Shown here in pieces: positions 1-8,508 of a stretch of DNA of 64,000 bases. The notes below the pieces were generated by a model. It was given only the letters and a program-made list of their open reading frames with translations. It made no database searches and was not told the DNA's origin. Location of the stretch: contig JASDSY010000015.1 of NCBI GenBank assembly GCA_041441465.1, positions 115,781 through 179,780 of the forward strand. The letters are read 5' to 3'. Source of the stretch: JASDSY01 sp041441465. GTDB taxonomy: Bacteria > Muiribacteriota > UBA9980. Positions within the stretch are counted from its first letter, which is position 1. Each line of letters starts with the position of its first letter. Position numbers and translations under genes: made by a program.

Positions 1-2
1 TG

Positions 3-629
3 GACGGCAATATCATGGCTGCGGTTTTCGAAAAAATGTCCGATTTTTTTGTGGCGTTCAGCGTTAAAGACCCTAAAAAAGCGGCGTTCATATTTGACAA
101 GGTGCAGGGCATAATAAAGAATGTGTCGCCTGATACTGCCATTAAAACCGAAGTTATAGAAGGCGTTTCAGTTGTCACTATCGCGCCTAAAACAGAGCTG
201 ATGAGCTTATTCAACGTCGGCGACCTCAAAATGGCGATGGGCGCGTTTTCAAATTATTTCGTGATAGCCGCGAATACCGAAGTATTCAAAAAAATAATAT
301 TGACATCTAAAGATGCTGCAAACGGCGTATATTCGCTTGCGGAGTTCAAAGCTGTGAACATGGGTTCATCCGATGCCTTCGCTAACGTATACTTAAACAT
401 AAATAAATTGGATTCGCTTTTTTCCACTGTTCCTAATTTTACGGTAAAAATGAGCGATTTCAAACTGCTTTCGTGCTTCGACCAGATATCCGCTTCGGCC
501 TGGCTTAAATCCGACGACCTGCTATTTGAAGCAGCGTTAACGACAGCCCCTCTTAAAATAATAGGAGGAATGCTAAGTCTTTTCAGCGATTCGATCCAGT
601 TCAGGGATTTTATCGAAAAAATAAAATAA
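3..629 (+). CDS. DUF3352-like protein, C-terminal part (5' end outside window)
   Basis: The reading frame is already open at the window's left edge (codons before the first Met read Asp-Gly-Asn-Ile), so this is the C-terminal 200 or so residues of a longer protein. The visible part alternates short beta strands and helices, with phrases such as FFVAFSVKDPKKAAFIFDK and NYFVIAANTEVFKKII. This resembles the DUF3352 family of exported or membrane-anchored proteins of unknown function. No catalytic motif or membrane segment is visible in this portion. A strong terminator follows the stop codon, so it is the last gene of its transcript. The family assignment is tentative. Confidence 0.6.
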   Translation, partial: DGNIMAAVFEKMSDFFVAFSVKDPKKAAFIFDKVQGIIKNVSPDTAIKTEVIEGVSVVTIAPKTELMSLFNVGDLKMAMGAFSNYFVIAANTEVFKKIILTSKDAANGVYSLAEFKAVNMGSSDAFANVYLNINKLDSLFSTVPNFTVKMSDFKLLSCFDQISASAWLKSDDLLFEAALTTAPLKIIGGMLSLFSDSIQFRDFIEKIK

Positions 630-658
630 TTGAATTAAAATGTAATAAGATAAAAATA

Positions 659-702
659 AAAGGAGCTGCCTGAAAAGAAAAAATTGGCAGTCTCCTTTTT
701 TA
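659..702 (+). terminator. Rho-independent terminator after the DUF3352-like gene
   Basis: The stem pairs AAGGAG-CTGCC with GGCAG-T-CTCCTT (one T bulge) around an A-rich loop and is followed by a run of T. It lies 30 nt after the stop codon of the upstream gene. Confidence 0.8.
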
Positions 703-723
703 TTTTATAAAGGATAAATAACA

Positions 724-764
724 AAAAACTCCGATATGAATTAATCATACCGGAGTTTTTTGAT
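724..764. terminator. Bidirectional terminator, probably for ssrA on the minus strand
   Basis: ACTCCG and ATATGA pair with TCATA and CGGAGT around a short loop, with an A run on the left and a T run on the right, so the hairpin has a U-tract on either strand. It sits 70 nt beyond the 3' end of the minus-strand tmRNA gene and most likely ends that transcript. Confidence 0.75.
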
Positions 765-833
765 TACACACTATTTCCCCACTGGGGATTTTTTCATTCT
801 CTGAAACCCTTGTTTTATCAAGGTGTTTATGTA

Positions 834-1185
834 TGGAGACGGCGAGAATTGAACTCGCGTCCGAAAACCCATCACATACCTGCACTACGTAACCTGTCCG
901 ATGATTGATAGTCGTTAAATACGGCTCATCGGCCGGCCAATTCAACGACAGACATTTTTAGTAGACACAGTTTGGGGAATATCTAAAACCTTGCCGTGTC
1001 GCCAGAGAAAAGTGACACCGAGTAAACCGCCCCTGACATCAGTTTAAACGGCGCCCGTGCCGCTAATTAAGCAGCGAGTGGGAGTGTTTCGTAGTCGTTT
1101 GCGACTATATTGTGCCTGTTTTGAGAGCCAGACTCTCTGTCACGCGCAAATATGATCCAGATCCCCGTCGAACCCTTTCGTCCCC
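834..1185 (-). ncRNA. ssrA: tmRNA (transfer-messenger RNA)
   Basis: tmRNA rescues stalled ribosomes by acting as tRNA-Ala and then as a short mRNA for a degradation tag. The 5' end GGGGACG pairs with CGTCTCC at the 3' end to form the acceptor stem, and the T-arm (GAACTCGCG region read on plus) is typical. The resume codon GCA follows TAGTC at 1102, and the tag frame 1102-1067 reads ANDYETLPLAA before a TAA stop; the mature tag would carry one more Ala from the charged tRNA part. The CCA end is not encoded (the genome has TAC), so it must be added after transcription. The layout is a standard one-piece tmRNA of about 352 nt, ended by the hairpin at 724-764. Confidence 0.95.
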
Positions 1186-1217
1186 GTTATGGGAATCTTT
1201 CCTGTTTTGCCTGAAAA

Positions 1218-1240
1218 TACCGTTAAATTTTGTAACGGTA
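1218..1240 (-). terminator. Hairpin between tRNA-Pro and ssrA, possible weak terminator
   Basis: TACCGTTA and TAACGGTA form a perfect 8-bp stem with a 7-nt loop. On the minus strand it is followed by TTTTC, a short U-tract. It could end the tRNA-Pro transcript or be a processing hairpin upstream of tmRNA. Confidence 0.4.
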
Positions 1241-1389
1241 AAACGATAGGCCGCTTATGTAAAAAACATTATCAAAAATATTTCAAGAGATGCGGCATTG
1301 TGGCTTTGCCGGTCAAATTGCCGGATAAATAAAGTTTTTTCAGGCTTATAAAGAACAAAAACCGATTTTTTAATGCCCTTAAAACTCAA

Positions 1390-1451
1390 ATTTGATTTTA
1401 ACCCGTGTCATAGTCTTAAATAAACCAGAACATCCGAAATTAAAATCAAAT
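1390..1451. repeat. 12-bp inverted repeat downstream of tRNA-Pro
   Basis: ATTTGATTTTAA (1390-1401) and TTAAAATCAAAT (1440-1451) are perfect inverted copies separated by 38 nt. AT-rich sequence makes chance occurrence fairly easy, so no function is claimed. Confidence 0.4.
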
Positions 1452-1490
1452 CTTAAGTTAGTTTTAGTAAGCTAATCGGGTAAAATATAG

Positions 1491-1564
1491 TCGGGGCGAA
1501 AGGAGTTGAACCTTCGACCTCTTGGTCCCGAACCAAGCACGCTAAACCACTGCGCTACGCCCCG
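1491..1564 (-). tRNA. tRNA-Pro (anticodon CGG)
   Basis: The cloverleaf is complete: acceptor CGGGGCG with CGCCCCG plus discriminator A, a D-arm starting TAGCGCAGTGG, anticodon stem CTTGG/CCAAG with loop TTCGGGA (anticodon CGG, reads CCG), and T-arm GGTTCAACTCC. The 3' CCA is not encoded. It lies just downstream of mutS on the same strand but has its own near-consensus promoter at 1576-1604. Confidence 0.97.
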
Positions 1565-1575
1565 GTTACAAGTAT

Positions 1576-1604
1576 AATATATCAAAATTAACGGCTTTTG
1601 TCAA
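1576..1604 (-). promoter_or_regulatory. Sigma-70-type promoter of tRNA-Pro
   Basis: On the minus strand TTGACA (1604-1599) and TATATT (1581-1576) are separated by exactly 17 nt. The predicted start is a few nt upstream of the tRNA at 1564. The -35 box directly abuts the mutS stop codon. Confidence 0.75.
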
Positions 1605-4271
1605 TCATTTTTTATCGCCGATTGAGGCGATTATTTCATTTAGCGTATTTATGGCGCCCATAGGCGTTATTTCATTGATGTTGATCTGCTTCAGCCGGCT
1701 TATCAGCTGTTTTATTTCTTCAGGAATTTCAGGGCATGGAGCTGGTTTAGGCGCCTCGAAAAGATCGAGCTGGTTTTCGTCGATTATTTTTTTCCTTCGT
1801 CCGGCGGATTTTATTATTTTCGAAATGTTATTTTGAGTGTCGCTTTCCTCTAATGTCGCAAGTATGTCGTTGGCGCGGTTTATAACCGTATCAGGAAGGC
1901 CGGCGATTTTGGCGACATGAATACCATAGGATTTAGCGGCCGGGCCGTTTAGTATTTTATGCAGGAATACTATTCCGTTTTCCGATTCGGAAATGGCGAC
2001 ATTCAGGTTCTGGATTTTAGTGAAATTTTTGTCAAGCGCCGTAAGTTCATGATAGTGCGTGGCAAAAAGCGTTCTCGAGCCTTCGGCGAGTTTGCCGGCT
2101 GCGCTTAATATGTATTCGATTACGGCATAGGCTATTGCCAGGCCGTCGTATGTGGATGTGCCGCGCCCTATTTCATCAAGTATTATAAGGCTTTTGGATG
2201 TGGCGTTATTCAATATGTTTGCGGTTTCTATCATTTCTACCATGAACGTCGACTGGCCCGCACCCAGGTTGTCTGAAGCCCCGATTCGCGTGAAAATTCT
2301 GTCGCATATCCCGATTTTAGCAGCCCGCGCCGGCACGAACGAACCCGCCTGCGCCATCAATACTATAAGCGCGACCTGCCTTATGTATGTCGATTTACCG
2401 GCCATATTTGGGCCTGTTATGAGCTGGACGTGAGAATTCGCTCCGCCGATCCGCGTGTCGTTGCTTATGAATCCCATATAATTCATCTTGTTTTCGACAA
2501 CCGGGTGGCGCCCTTCGGTTATTTCGATCTCTTCGCCCACGGTAATTTCCGGCCTGCAGTAGTTATATTTCGAGGCGCATTCGGCAAAGCCTGCCAGAAC
2601 ATCAATAGTCGCCACAATTTTTGCGGCGTTATATATGTTCTCGCTTTCTGCCATTACCGAATCCAGAATCTTCTGGAATATTTCAAATTCCATTTTTTTG
2701 CGGTTGTCGTCTGCGTTTAATATCTGGCTTTCCATTTCCTTCAATTCCGGAGTGTAAAACCTTTCGGCGCCGACAAGTGTCTGCTTGCGGATATAGTCGG
2801 CCGGAATGGAGTCGAGGTTGGCCTTTGTAAGTTCGATATAATAGCCGAATACCCTGTTATATTTCACTTTAAGCGACTTGACTCCCGTGCGCTTCTGCTC
2901 GCGCTGCTCTAAATTTAGAAGCCATTCCTTGCCGCCGAGCGCTATTTTTATTATTTCGTCAAGTTTTTCATCGAAGCCGAGCTTTATTATTCCGCCGTCC
3001 TTTGACGATACCGGCGGGTCATCGTTTACCGCACGGTCTATCAGCCCTATTAATTCAGAAAAATCGGCTATGTTCGAAAAATATGAACTTATATTCATGC
3101 CCGGCGCGCTGCCGGTAAAAAGTTTGGCAAGCGATTTTATGCATGAAAGGGATTTTTTCAGTGCCGCTATATCGCGCGGATTGCAGGTGCGCATGGATAC
3201 GCGCGACAGTATTCTTTCTATATCGTAAATGCCTGAAAGTATTTCAAACGTCTCGCGGCGCAGTTTGAATTCGCCGTAAAATTCTGAAACTATAATCTGG
3301 CGCCACTGTATCTGCTGCACGTCGCAAAGCGGAGTTTCGATGAAATTACGCAATAATCTGGCGCCCATGGCGGTTTTCGTAAAGTTCAAAACATTGAAAA
3401 GCGAGGGTACGATATCCAGCGAAAGCCTGCTCTGCGAATCTAAGTGCATGTAAGATTTTTGCTTGAGCGGCGTGATTTTTTTTATATGGCTTATCGAATT
3501 TTTCTGAGTCTGCTTTAAATACAGTATGATTGCGGCTGCCGCGACCACTGACTGCGAAAAGCTTTCCCGGTTTATTCCGAAGCCTTCGAGTGTCGCGACC
3601 TGGAATTGGCTCGTTAACAACGGAATCGCGTCATCAGTTTTCTGGGGATATTCGTTCTCGAATTGGTTTATGGTGATTTTATTGTCGAATAGCTTTTGTA
3701 GCCGCGAAGTGAAGTCGGCATTTAAATACAATTCTTCGCAAAGAAGTATTTCGACAGGCGAAACGCGGAATATTTCGTTGAATAGTTCAGTTGCCGCATC
3801 CTCGCCGGAATACTGGCTTACAAAAAAATCCGTCGTCGACACGTCAATATAACTAAAACCGAATATATTGTTTTCGTAATGTATCGACGCGAGATAATTG
3901 TTCGATGTTTCGTCAAGAAAATTCGACTCCGTTATTGTACCCGGAGTTATTATGCGCGTGACGTCGCGTTCGACGACGGTGCCCTTCGCGTCTTTCGCGT
4001 CTTCCAGCTGGTCGCATATCGCGACTTTGTAATTTCTTTTTATCAGCCTTGAAATATAATTATCGATCGAATGATACGGTACTCCGGCAAGCGGTATTTC
4101 CTCGTCTCCTTCGCGCCCGCGCGCAGTCAGTACGATATTCAGCTCGCTTGCCGCAATTTTTGCGTCTTCATAAAATGTCTCATAAAAATCGCCGACCCTG
4201 AAAAATAATATCATTCCCGGGTGGCGGCTTTTTATTGATAAATATTGCTCCATCATGGGCGTTCTTGCCAT
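1605..4271 (-). CDS. mutS: DNA mismatch repair protein MutS
   Basis: MutS recognises base mismatches and small loops and recruits MutL. The protein has 888 residues, close to the usual 850-880. The N-terminal mismatch-binding domain carries the Phe-x-Glu signature (GDFYETF, F29 and E31). The ATPase domain shows Walker A GPNMAGKST near residue 620, Walker B LIILDEIGRGTSTYDG near 695 and the signature His in ATHYHE near 740. The C-terminal tail with INEITPMGAINTLNE matches the family's end. The start is ATG with AGGATAAAG upstream. It is transcribed toward tRNA-Pro; the 230-bp leader holds a long inverted repeat (4313-4366). All catalytic motifs are intact. Confidence 0.97.
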   Translation of the reverse strand: MARTPMMEQYLSIKSRHPGMILFFRVGDFYETFYEDAKIAASELNIVLTARGREGDEEIPLAGVPYHSIDNYISRLIKRNYKVAICDQLEDAKDAKGTVVERDVTRIITPGTITESNFLDETSNNYLASIHYENNIFGFSYIDVSTTDFFVSQYSGEDAATELFNEIFRVSPVEILLCEELYLNADFTSRLQKLFDNKITINQFENEYPQKTDDAIPLLTSQFQVATLEGFGINRESFSQSVVAAAAIILYLKQTQKNSISHIKKITPLKQKSYMHLDSQSRLSLDIVPSLFNVLNFTKTAMGARLLRNFIETPLCDVQQIQWRQIIVSEFYGEFKLRRETFEILSGIYDIERILSRVSMRTCNPRDIAALKKSLSCIKSLAKLFTGSAPGMNISSYFSNIADFSELIGLIDRAVNDDPPVSSKDGGIIKLGFDEKLDEIIKIALGGKEWLLNLEQREQKRTGVKSLKVKYNRVFGYYIELTKANLDSIPADYIRKQTLVGAERFYTPELKEMESQILNADDNRKKMEFEIFQKILDSVMAESENIYNAAKIVATIDVLAGFAECASKYNYCRPEITVGEEIEITEGRHPVVENKMNYMGFISNDTRIGGANSHVQLITGPNMAGKSTYIRQVALIVLMAQAGSFVPARAAKIGICDRIFTRIGASDNLGAGQSTFMVEMIETANILNNATSKSLIILDEIGRGTSTYDGLAIAYAVIEYILSAAGKLAEGSRTLFATHYHELTALDKNFTKIQNLNVAISESENGIVFLHKILNGPAAKSYGIHVAKIAGLPDTVINRANDILATLEESDTQNNISKIIKSAGRRKKIIDENQLDLFEAPKPAPCPEIPEEIKQLISRLKQININEITPMGAINTLNEIIASIGDKK

Positions 4272-4312
4272 AATGTCTTTATCCTGCCCTTTTTGTTGAT
4301 TAATTATCAGTA

Positions 4313-4366
4313 TTACGCCTGTTTGAAATATATCTCATCGATTTATTTTTATAAAAACAGGCGTAA
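4313..4366. repeat. 12-bp inverted repeat in the mutS leader
   Basis: TTACGCCTGTTT (4313-4324) and AAACAGGCGTAA (4355-4366) are perfect inverted copies with a 30-nt AT-rich loop, between the GH63 gene and mutS. Neither strand has a U-tract after the stem, so it is not a standard terminator. It could be an mRNA leader hairpin or a protein-binding site. Confidence 0.5.
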
Positions 4367-4504
4367 AAATATAGAATAAATAACTGAAAAATAAAATTAA
4401 TTTATTTCAACGTGATTTCAATATTTAATAAAAAATATAAAAAAATATTGCGCAGCCTTTAGGTTGAAAAATATCTATCAACCGGGGTTTTGCCGCGAAG
4501 CCGC

Positions 4505-6946
4505 CTATACGACTGAATAATTTTTCTCGATTTCTATGATAGTCGGCTGCTGAATGATTTCGCCAGTTTTTTCATCCTCGAGCAGCGGCCCGAAATCGAT
4601 TTCGAAAGTTATCGGGCTGCTTCTTACGACGCTGGCGAATGATTTGATTTTTCCGTTTATTCTTACGTATGCCGTTAACCTGTCGCCGATTTTCGAAACG
4701 CTGAATTTCGTAAAACCTCGCCCTATGGCTTTAAAAGAAAGTTTCGACTCGTTTTCGCAGTAATCGAATATCTGGACATTCGGCGATACTTTTATTTTAT
4801 GCTCGCCGTCGACGTAAAATTCAAGCGAACCAGGAGACGAATATATGTCTATCTTGTTTTTGCCGACCTGAAGGTTGTTTATTTTAACGATATCTAAAGA
4901 GAATAAATTGCCGAACTTGAACTTCCCGTCGAATTGTATCTCGAAAAATTCCTCGATGAAAATAAGGCCCATTAAGGCGCCCCATGTGTAAAATGGCGCG
5001 GTCCTCGCGTATGTTCCGGCTTGCGGTTCGCCGAATCCGGTATATGCGCTGTAATTTTCATGGACATGCGACGAACGCTGCCATTCGAATCCGAACTGCT
5101 TCATGGAGCTGAGCGCTATTTCATAGGAAAGCCTGTGCATGCCCTGCATCCTTAAAGCGCGGCATATCAGGTAATTGAGCGGCGGCCATATACGCCCTTT
5201 CCAGTAGTCGCCGTCTTTTGCAATGCCGCCGGTGCATGCGGCGGCGGACATTATTTTAAATATAGTCCCGAACATTTCGGGATTTTTAAAGTGGCCGTGT
5301 ATTTTTTCTTTTAATTCTTTCGGGAGCTTTATAAACAGCAGCGGGTAAAATGAGGTCGGCGAGTAAGTTTTTGAAAACTCGGAGTTTCTTATTTTATTCG
5401 CGAAAATCCCTTTTGAACTGTCGTACAGGTTTTTTAAAATACTGTCATGAAATTTCAGCGACTCATTGGAAAATAATTCGACGTCATCGTTGATTTTTAA
5501 TTCGGCAGCCATCAATGTCAGTATCGACGCTGCATAACCTGTCAACGCGGTAAGGTCGACGCATGCCCCGTTTAAGGTGTTTCGCGAGCTGTCGTAATCG
5601 AATTCGTTCCACATCGGGTTATCGTCTAATCCCGATTCGTATATGGCGCCGACACGGCCCGGTATATAATGCGATTTGACAGGATCTTTTGAGCTTTCTG
5701 CTGTATGCGATGAAATATCTGCGCCCCATGACATTAAATATTGTTCGGGAAGGCTCCTTTTATTTTTCAAAAAATTATAATATTTTTTCAGCCTGTGATA
5801 ACAGTTTACCAGGAATTCCTTATCTCTTGTGAATAGGTATGTGTTCCAGGCAGCCATAAAAATTACCGGCGGATTGGTTCTGTCCGACACTATATTATCT
5901 ACTATAAGATGCGGCAGACGGCCGTGTTCATCGATATATGAAAGCAGCTGCAATATCAGGTCGGCTGAAAGCGGATTGTTAAAATATGCCGAAATTATAG
6001 CGCTAAACGCAGTATCCCAGTTAAATATGAGCGGACCGCCGCATTTTTCCTCGGGAATTTCAAATACGTTTTCTATCATCTTGACCCAAGATTTCGAAAC
6101 TGGCAGGTAAGAAATGCCGTTTTTTCTGTTATGCGACATATTCCAGTAAATCGGCGCGCATACCGCGTGCCCCATATCGCTTAAATAATTAGTGCTGAAC
6201 ACAGTTTCATTGCTTAAGAATTTCTTCCGTGCGTTCAGAAAAATCTTGTCGAGGTCGTCGATTTTTGAAATATTGTCGGTTTCGAGTTCCGATGAAATGA
6301 CAAAATATGTTAATTCGTCGGGGATTACGCAAAAAACTTCGCCCTCGAAAATATCTTCGTATAAATAAAGCTTGTTTTCTTTGAAAACTTCTTCCATCTT
6401 CATTTTCAGAGATAATATCGAATAATTCGATTCAGCGCCGCTTTTGTTGTAAACATGCAGTGCGCAGCCGATCTGGTCATAGTTTTCGAACGTAAATAAT
6501 TTTTTAGAAAGCGTGCGGCTTATTTTGATGTTGTTTTCTTCCATGCCCTTGAATAATATTAAAAAATAGCCTTTTTCATTGCCGGTATTGTTTGACTGCA
6601 TTTTTATGAAAATGTTAAACGGGTCGGTCTTGGCAAAAGTTACGTTCAATTCGGAATCTTTATGCATATAGCAGATACGGCCATAATTTAAGTTGAGGTC
6701 GCGTTCATAGGCTTTAACGGGTGAAATAGCTTCATCGTCCTTGTGTTTGGGGTGTATCGCCGGGTTCTGGTCCGGCTGGCCGACATTGTAACCGAACTGG
6801 TAAATGAATTTATCGCTTTCGCGGTCATAGTAAAATATACATATCTCGGTTTTATTTTCGAGGTTGGTTATTAAGTTTAAACCGAACGGGTCATAAGTGT
6901 TATATCCTAAAGGGTATTTTTCACCGAATAAATATTTTTTTGCCAT
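4505..6946 (-). CDS. Glycoside hydrolase family 63-type (alpha/alpha)6-barrel glycosidase
   Basis: The C-terminal two thirds look like the GH63 clan (alpha-glucosidases and mannosylglycerate/glucosylglycerate hydrolases). A barrel motif FNWDTAFSA occurs near residue 305. The ESGLDDNPMW motif near residue 436 contains the presumed general-acid Asp, and HVHENYSAYTG near residue 627 contains the presumed base Glu. The aromatic-rich YWKGRIWPPLNYL stretch is also typical. The N-terminal 280 or so residues form a beta-rich domain, and the last 130 form a beta-sandwich-like tail. There is no signal peptide, so the enzyme is probably cytoplasmic and acts on a compatible solute or storage glucan; the exact substrate cannot be read. 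The start is ATG preceded by AGGTG. A perfect palindrome lies 46-55 nt upstream. Confidence 0.85.
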   Translation of the reverse strand: MAKKYLFGEKYPLGYNTYDPFGLNLITNLENKTEICIFYYDRESDKFIYQFGYNVGQPDQNPAIHPKHKDDEAISPVKAYERDLNLNYGRICYMHKDSELNVTFAKTDPFNIFIKMQSNNTGNEKGYFLILFKGMEENNIKISRTLSKKLFTFENYDQIGCALHVYNKSGAESNYSILSLKMKMEEVFKENKLYLYEDIFEGEVFCVIPDELTYFVISSELETDNISKIDDLDKIFLNARKKFLSNETVFSTNYLSDMGHAVCAPIYWNMSHNRKNGISYLPVSKSWVKMIENVFEIPEEKCGGPLIFNWDTAFSAIISAYFNNPLSADLILQLLSYIDEHGRLPHLIVDNIVSDRTNPPVIFMAAWNTYLFTRDKEFLVNCYHRLKKYYNFLKNKRSLPEQYLMSWGADISSHTAESSKDPVKSHYIPGRVGAIYESGLDDNPMWNEFDYDSSRNTLNGACVDLTALTGYAASILTLMAAELKINDDVELFSNESLKFHDSILKNLYDSSKGIFANKIRNSEFSKTYSPTSFYPLLFIKLPKELKEKIHGHFKNPEMFGTIFKIMSAAACTGGIAKDGDYWKGRIWPPLNYLICRALRMQGMHRLSYEIALSSMKQFGFEWQRSSHVHENYSAYTGFGEPQAGTYARTAPFYTWGALMGLIFIEEFFEIQFDGKFKFGNLFSLDIVKINNLQVGKNKIDIYSSPGSLEFYVDGEHKIKVSPNVQIFDYCENESKLSFKAIGRGFTKFSVSKIGDRLTAYVRINGKIKSFASVVRSSPITFEIDFGPLLEDEKTGEIIQQPTIIEIEKNYSVV

Positions 6947-6991
6947 TTTTTTACACCTGAATTTCTATATATTTCAATAATTTTATTTTCG

Positions 6992-7001
6992 TTAGCGCTA
7001 A
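6992..7001. promoter_or_regulatory. Palindrome upstream of the GH63 gene, possible operator
   Basis: TTAGCGCTAA is a perfect 10-bp palindrome with a central CpG, 46 nt before the start codon of a sugar-hydrolase gene. LacI/GalR-family operators commonly have a central CG in such a symmetry. No regulator gene of that family is present in the window, so the role is inferred only. Confidence 0.3.
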
Positions 7002-7056
7002 ATTAATACTTGAATTAATTTCGATTATCGGTAATGCCGCCGCTTTTTAATTTGTA

Positions 7057-8508
7057 TTATTTTTGAACGGGCTGATTGTCGGCACCGTTACTCTTCCAGA
7101 AGTTTTTGAATTTGTCGAGCATTACGTCTTTTGTTATTTTCAGAAGCGCCGCTTTGTCCATATCGTAAAAAATGTGAGGATCGTTTAAAGTACCCGTAAT
7201 TTTTCCATATATGTTCAGGCCGTTTTCAAGGCCGCTGAAATCGACGTTCAGTGTGTTATTCAAAAGATGCTTTTGCGGAATGAAAAGTTTAAAATTGCCA
7301 TTTAGTTCATGATTTGAGTTTTCAGCCGCGGCACCTTCGAATTTATAATTTTCTGACGTTATGTTCAATTTTTTTAAGATCAAGATACCGCCGGTTAATT
7401 CCTGCGATACCTCTATTGTGCCGGCTTTTGCCGAAAGTTCCGGCGTAAGTCCGAGAGAAACTACGAAATCTCCGAATCCGAGGGGCGTATAGAATTTACG
7501 GTCTTCCGGTATATATTCCAGAAGGCTGGTCGATAATGCCGTTATTTCAGCGCTGCCGCTGCCGTATTGCAGGTTGTCGGCCGGGCCGCTGAATCTTACA
7601 TCGATAGATGCATCTCGGCTTAACGCCAGTACGTTAAAGAGCGGACACGCCTTGAGCAATTTTTCGGTGTTTAATTTCGTTATGATCAAATCAACGCAAA
7701 TTTCCCTGTTTCTTAAATCATATTCCAATTTTCTGATGTTTAATTCGCCGTCGAATATTTTTATATTCTGGCCTGTCAATGTCGCCTTGCCGCTGACGTT
7801 ATCGAATGAAGCCTTGATATTGAAATTGGAAATATCGAATAAGAGCGCCTGCCCGTTAAGCCCTAAAACTTTAGTGCCTATGACGAGGGCCGGCGCATAA
7901 GCCTCTAATTTCGCAGATAAATGTCCTTTTTTATGATTGACTGAAATTTCGCCCGATATGCCGAAAAAATCATTTTTATTTTCCAGAGAAATGAACTGCG
8001 ATTCAAAACTTGATTTTAAATCGAATTTTACGCTTTTTTGAGAATTTTTTTCGTCGCTCGAGAATTTCAGGCTGAGATTAAGTATTGAAATTGCAAGAGT
8101 ACCCGACGTAGTTGTAATTTCACCGCTTTCAATATTTATGTCTACGGGTATATCGGTACGGAATGCATATTTTAATATATTTTCAACAGGATAGATTGAA
8201 ATTTTAATGTTTTCGAAAAAAACGCTTTCTATAAACTTCGAAAAAAAGTTCTGCTTCGGAAACATTTTTATCTGCTTGAACATCAAATTCGACAAAAAAT
8301 CGCCGCTTATCTCGCGGTAGTGACAGTTAAAGTAGTTATTTTCAGATAATATCCTGGCCGCGTTTATATCGACCTGGCTTAGAAAATAACTGCTTTTGAC
8401 ATGAAGTATTCCGAGCGTAAGCGTGAAAAAAATTAAAATAAAAAGAAGATAAAGGAATATTAAGATTTTTTTAGGATTTGAAAAAAATGCGCAGGAGGTT
8501 TTATTCAT
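7057..8508 (-). CDS. AsmA-like inner-membrane-anchored periplasmic protein
   Basis: A 483-residue protein with one N-terminal membrane helix (about residues 13-34, ILIFLYLLFILIFFTLTL) and a long, mostly beta-strand periplasmic part. Stretches such as GKATLTGQNIKIFDGELNIR and the terminal pattern of a C-terminal G-x-hydrophobic-NDPH module resemble the AsmA/DUF3971/TamB group, which span the periplasm and are linked to lipid transport or outer-membrane assembly. The start codon overlaps the nadC stop by 8 nt, so the two are translationally coupled. No Shine-Dalgarno of note is present. A second, larger AsmA-like gene lies at 11578. The family call is by pattern, not by a clear motif. Confidence 0.65.
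   Translation of the reverse strand: MNKTSCAFFSNPKKILIFLYLLFILIFFTLTLGILHVKSSYFLSQVDINAARILSENNYFNCHYREISGDFLSNLMFKQIKMFPKQNFFSKFIESVFFENIKISIYPVENILKYAFRTDIPVDINIESGEITTTSGTLAISILNLSLKFSSDEKNSQKSVKFDLKSSFESQFISLENKNDFFGISGEISVNHKKGHLSAKLEAYAPALVIGTKVLGLNGQALLFDISNFNIKASFDNVSGKATLTGQNIKIFDGELNIRKLEYDLRNREICVDLIITKLNTEKLLKACPLFNVLALSRDASIDVRFSGPADNLQYGSGSAEITALSTSLLEYIPEDRKFYTPLGFGDFVVSLGLTPELSAKAGTIEVSQELTGGILILKKLNITSENYKFEGAAAENSNHELNGNFKLFIPQKHLLNNTLNVDFSGLENGLNIYGKITGTLNDPHIFYDMDKAALLKITKDVMLDKFKNFWKSNGADNQPVQK

Larger units (their letters stand above)
1186..1490. other. Gene-free spacer between ssrA and tRNA-Pro
   Basis: About 305 nt without a plausible ORF. It holds a hairpin at 1218-1240 followed by T residues on the minus strand, and a 12-bp perfect inverted repeat (1390-1401 with 1440-1451). 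The ssrA promoter must lie at its left end, but no clear -10/-35 pair could be picked out there. Confidence 0.6.

Noticed and set aside
745..945. 66-residue minus-strand ORF
   Set aside because: It lies largely within the 3' half of the tmRNA gene and its terminator; the sequence is explained by RNA structure.
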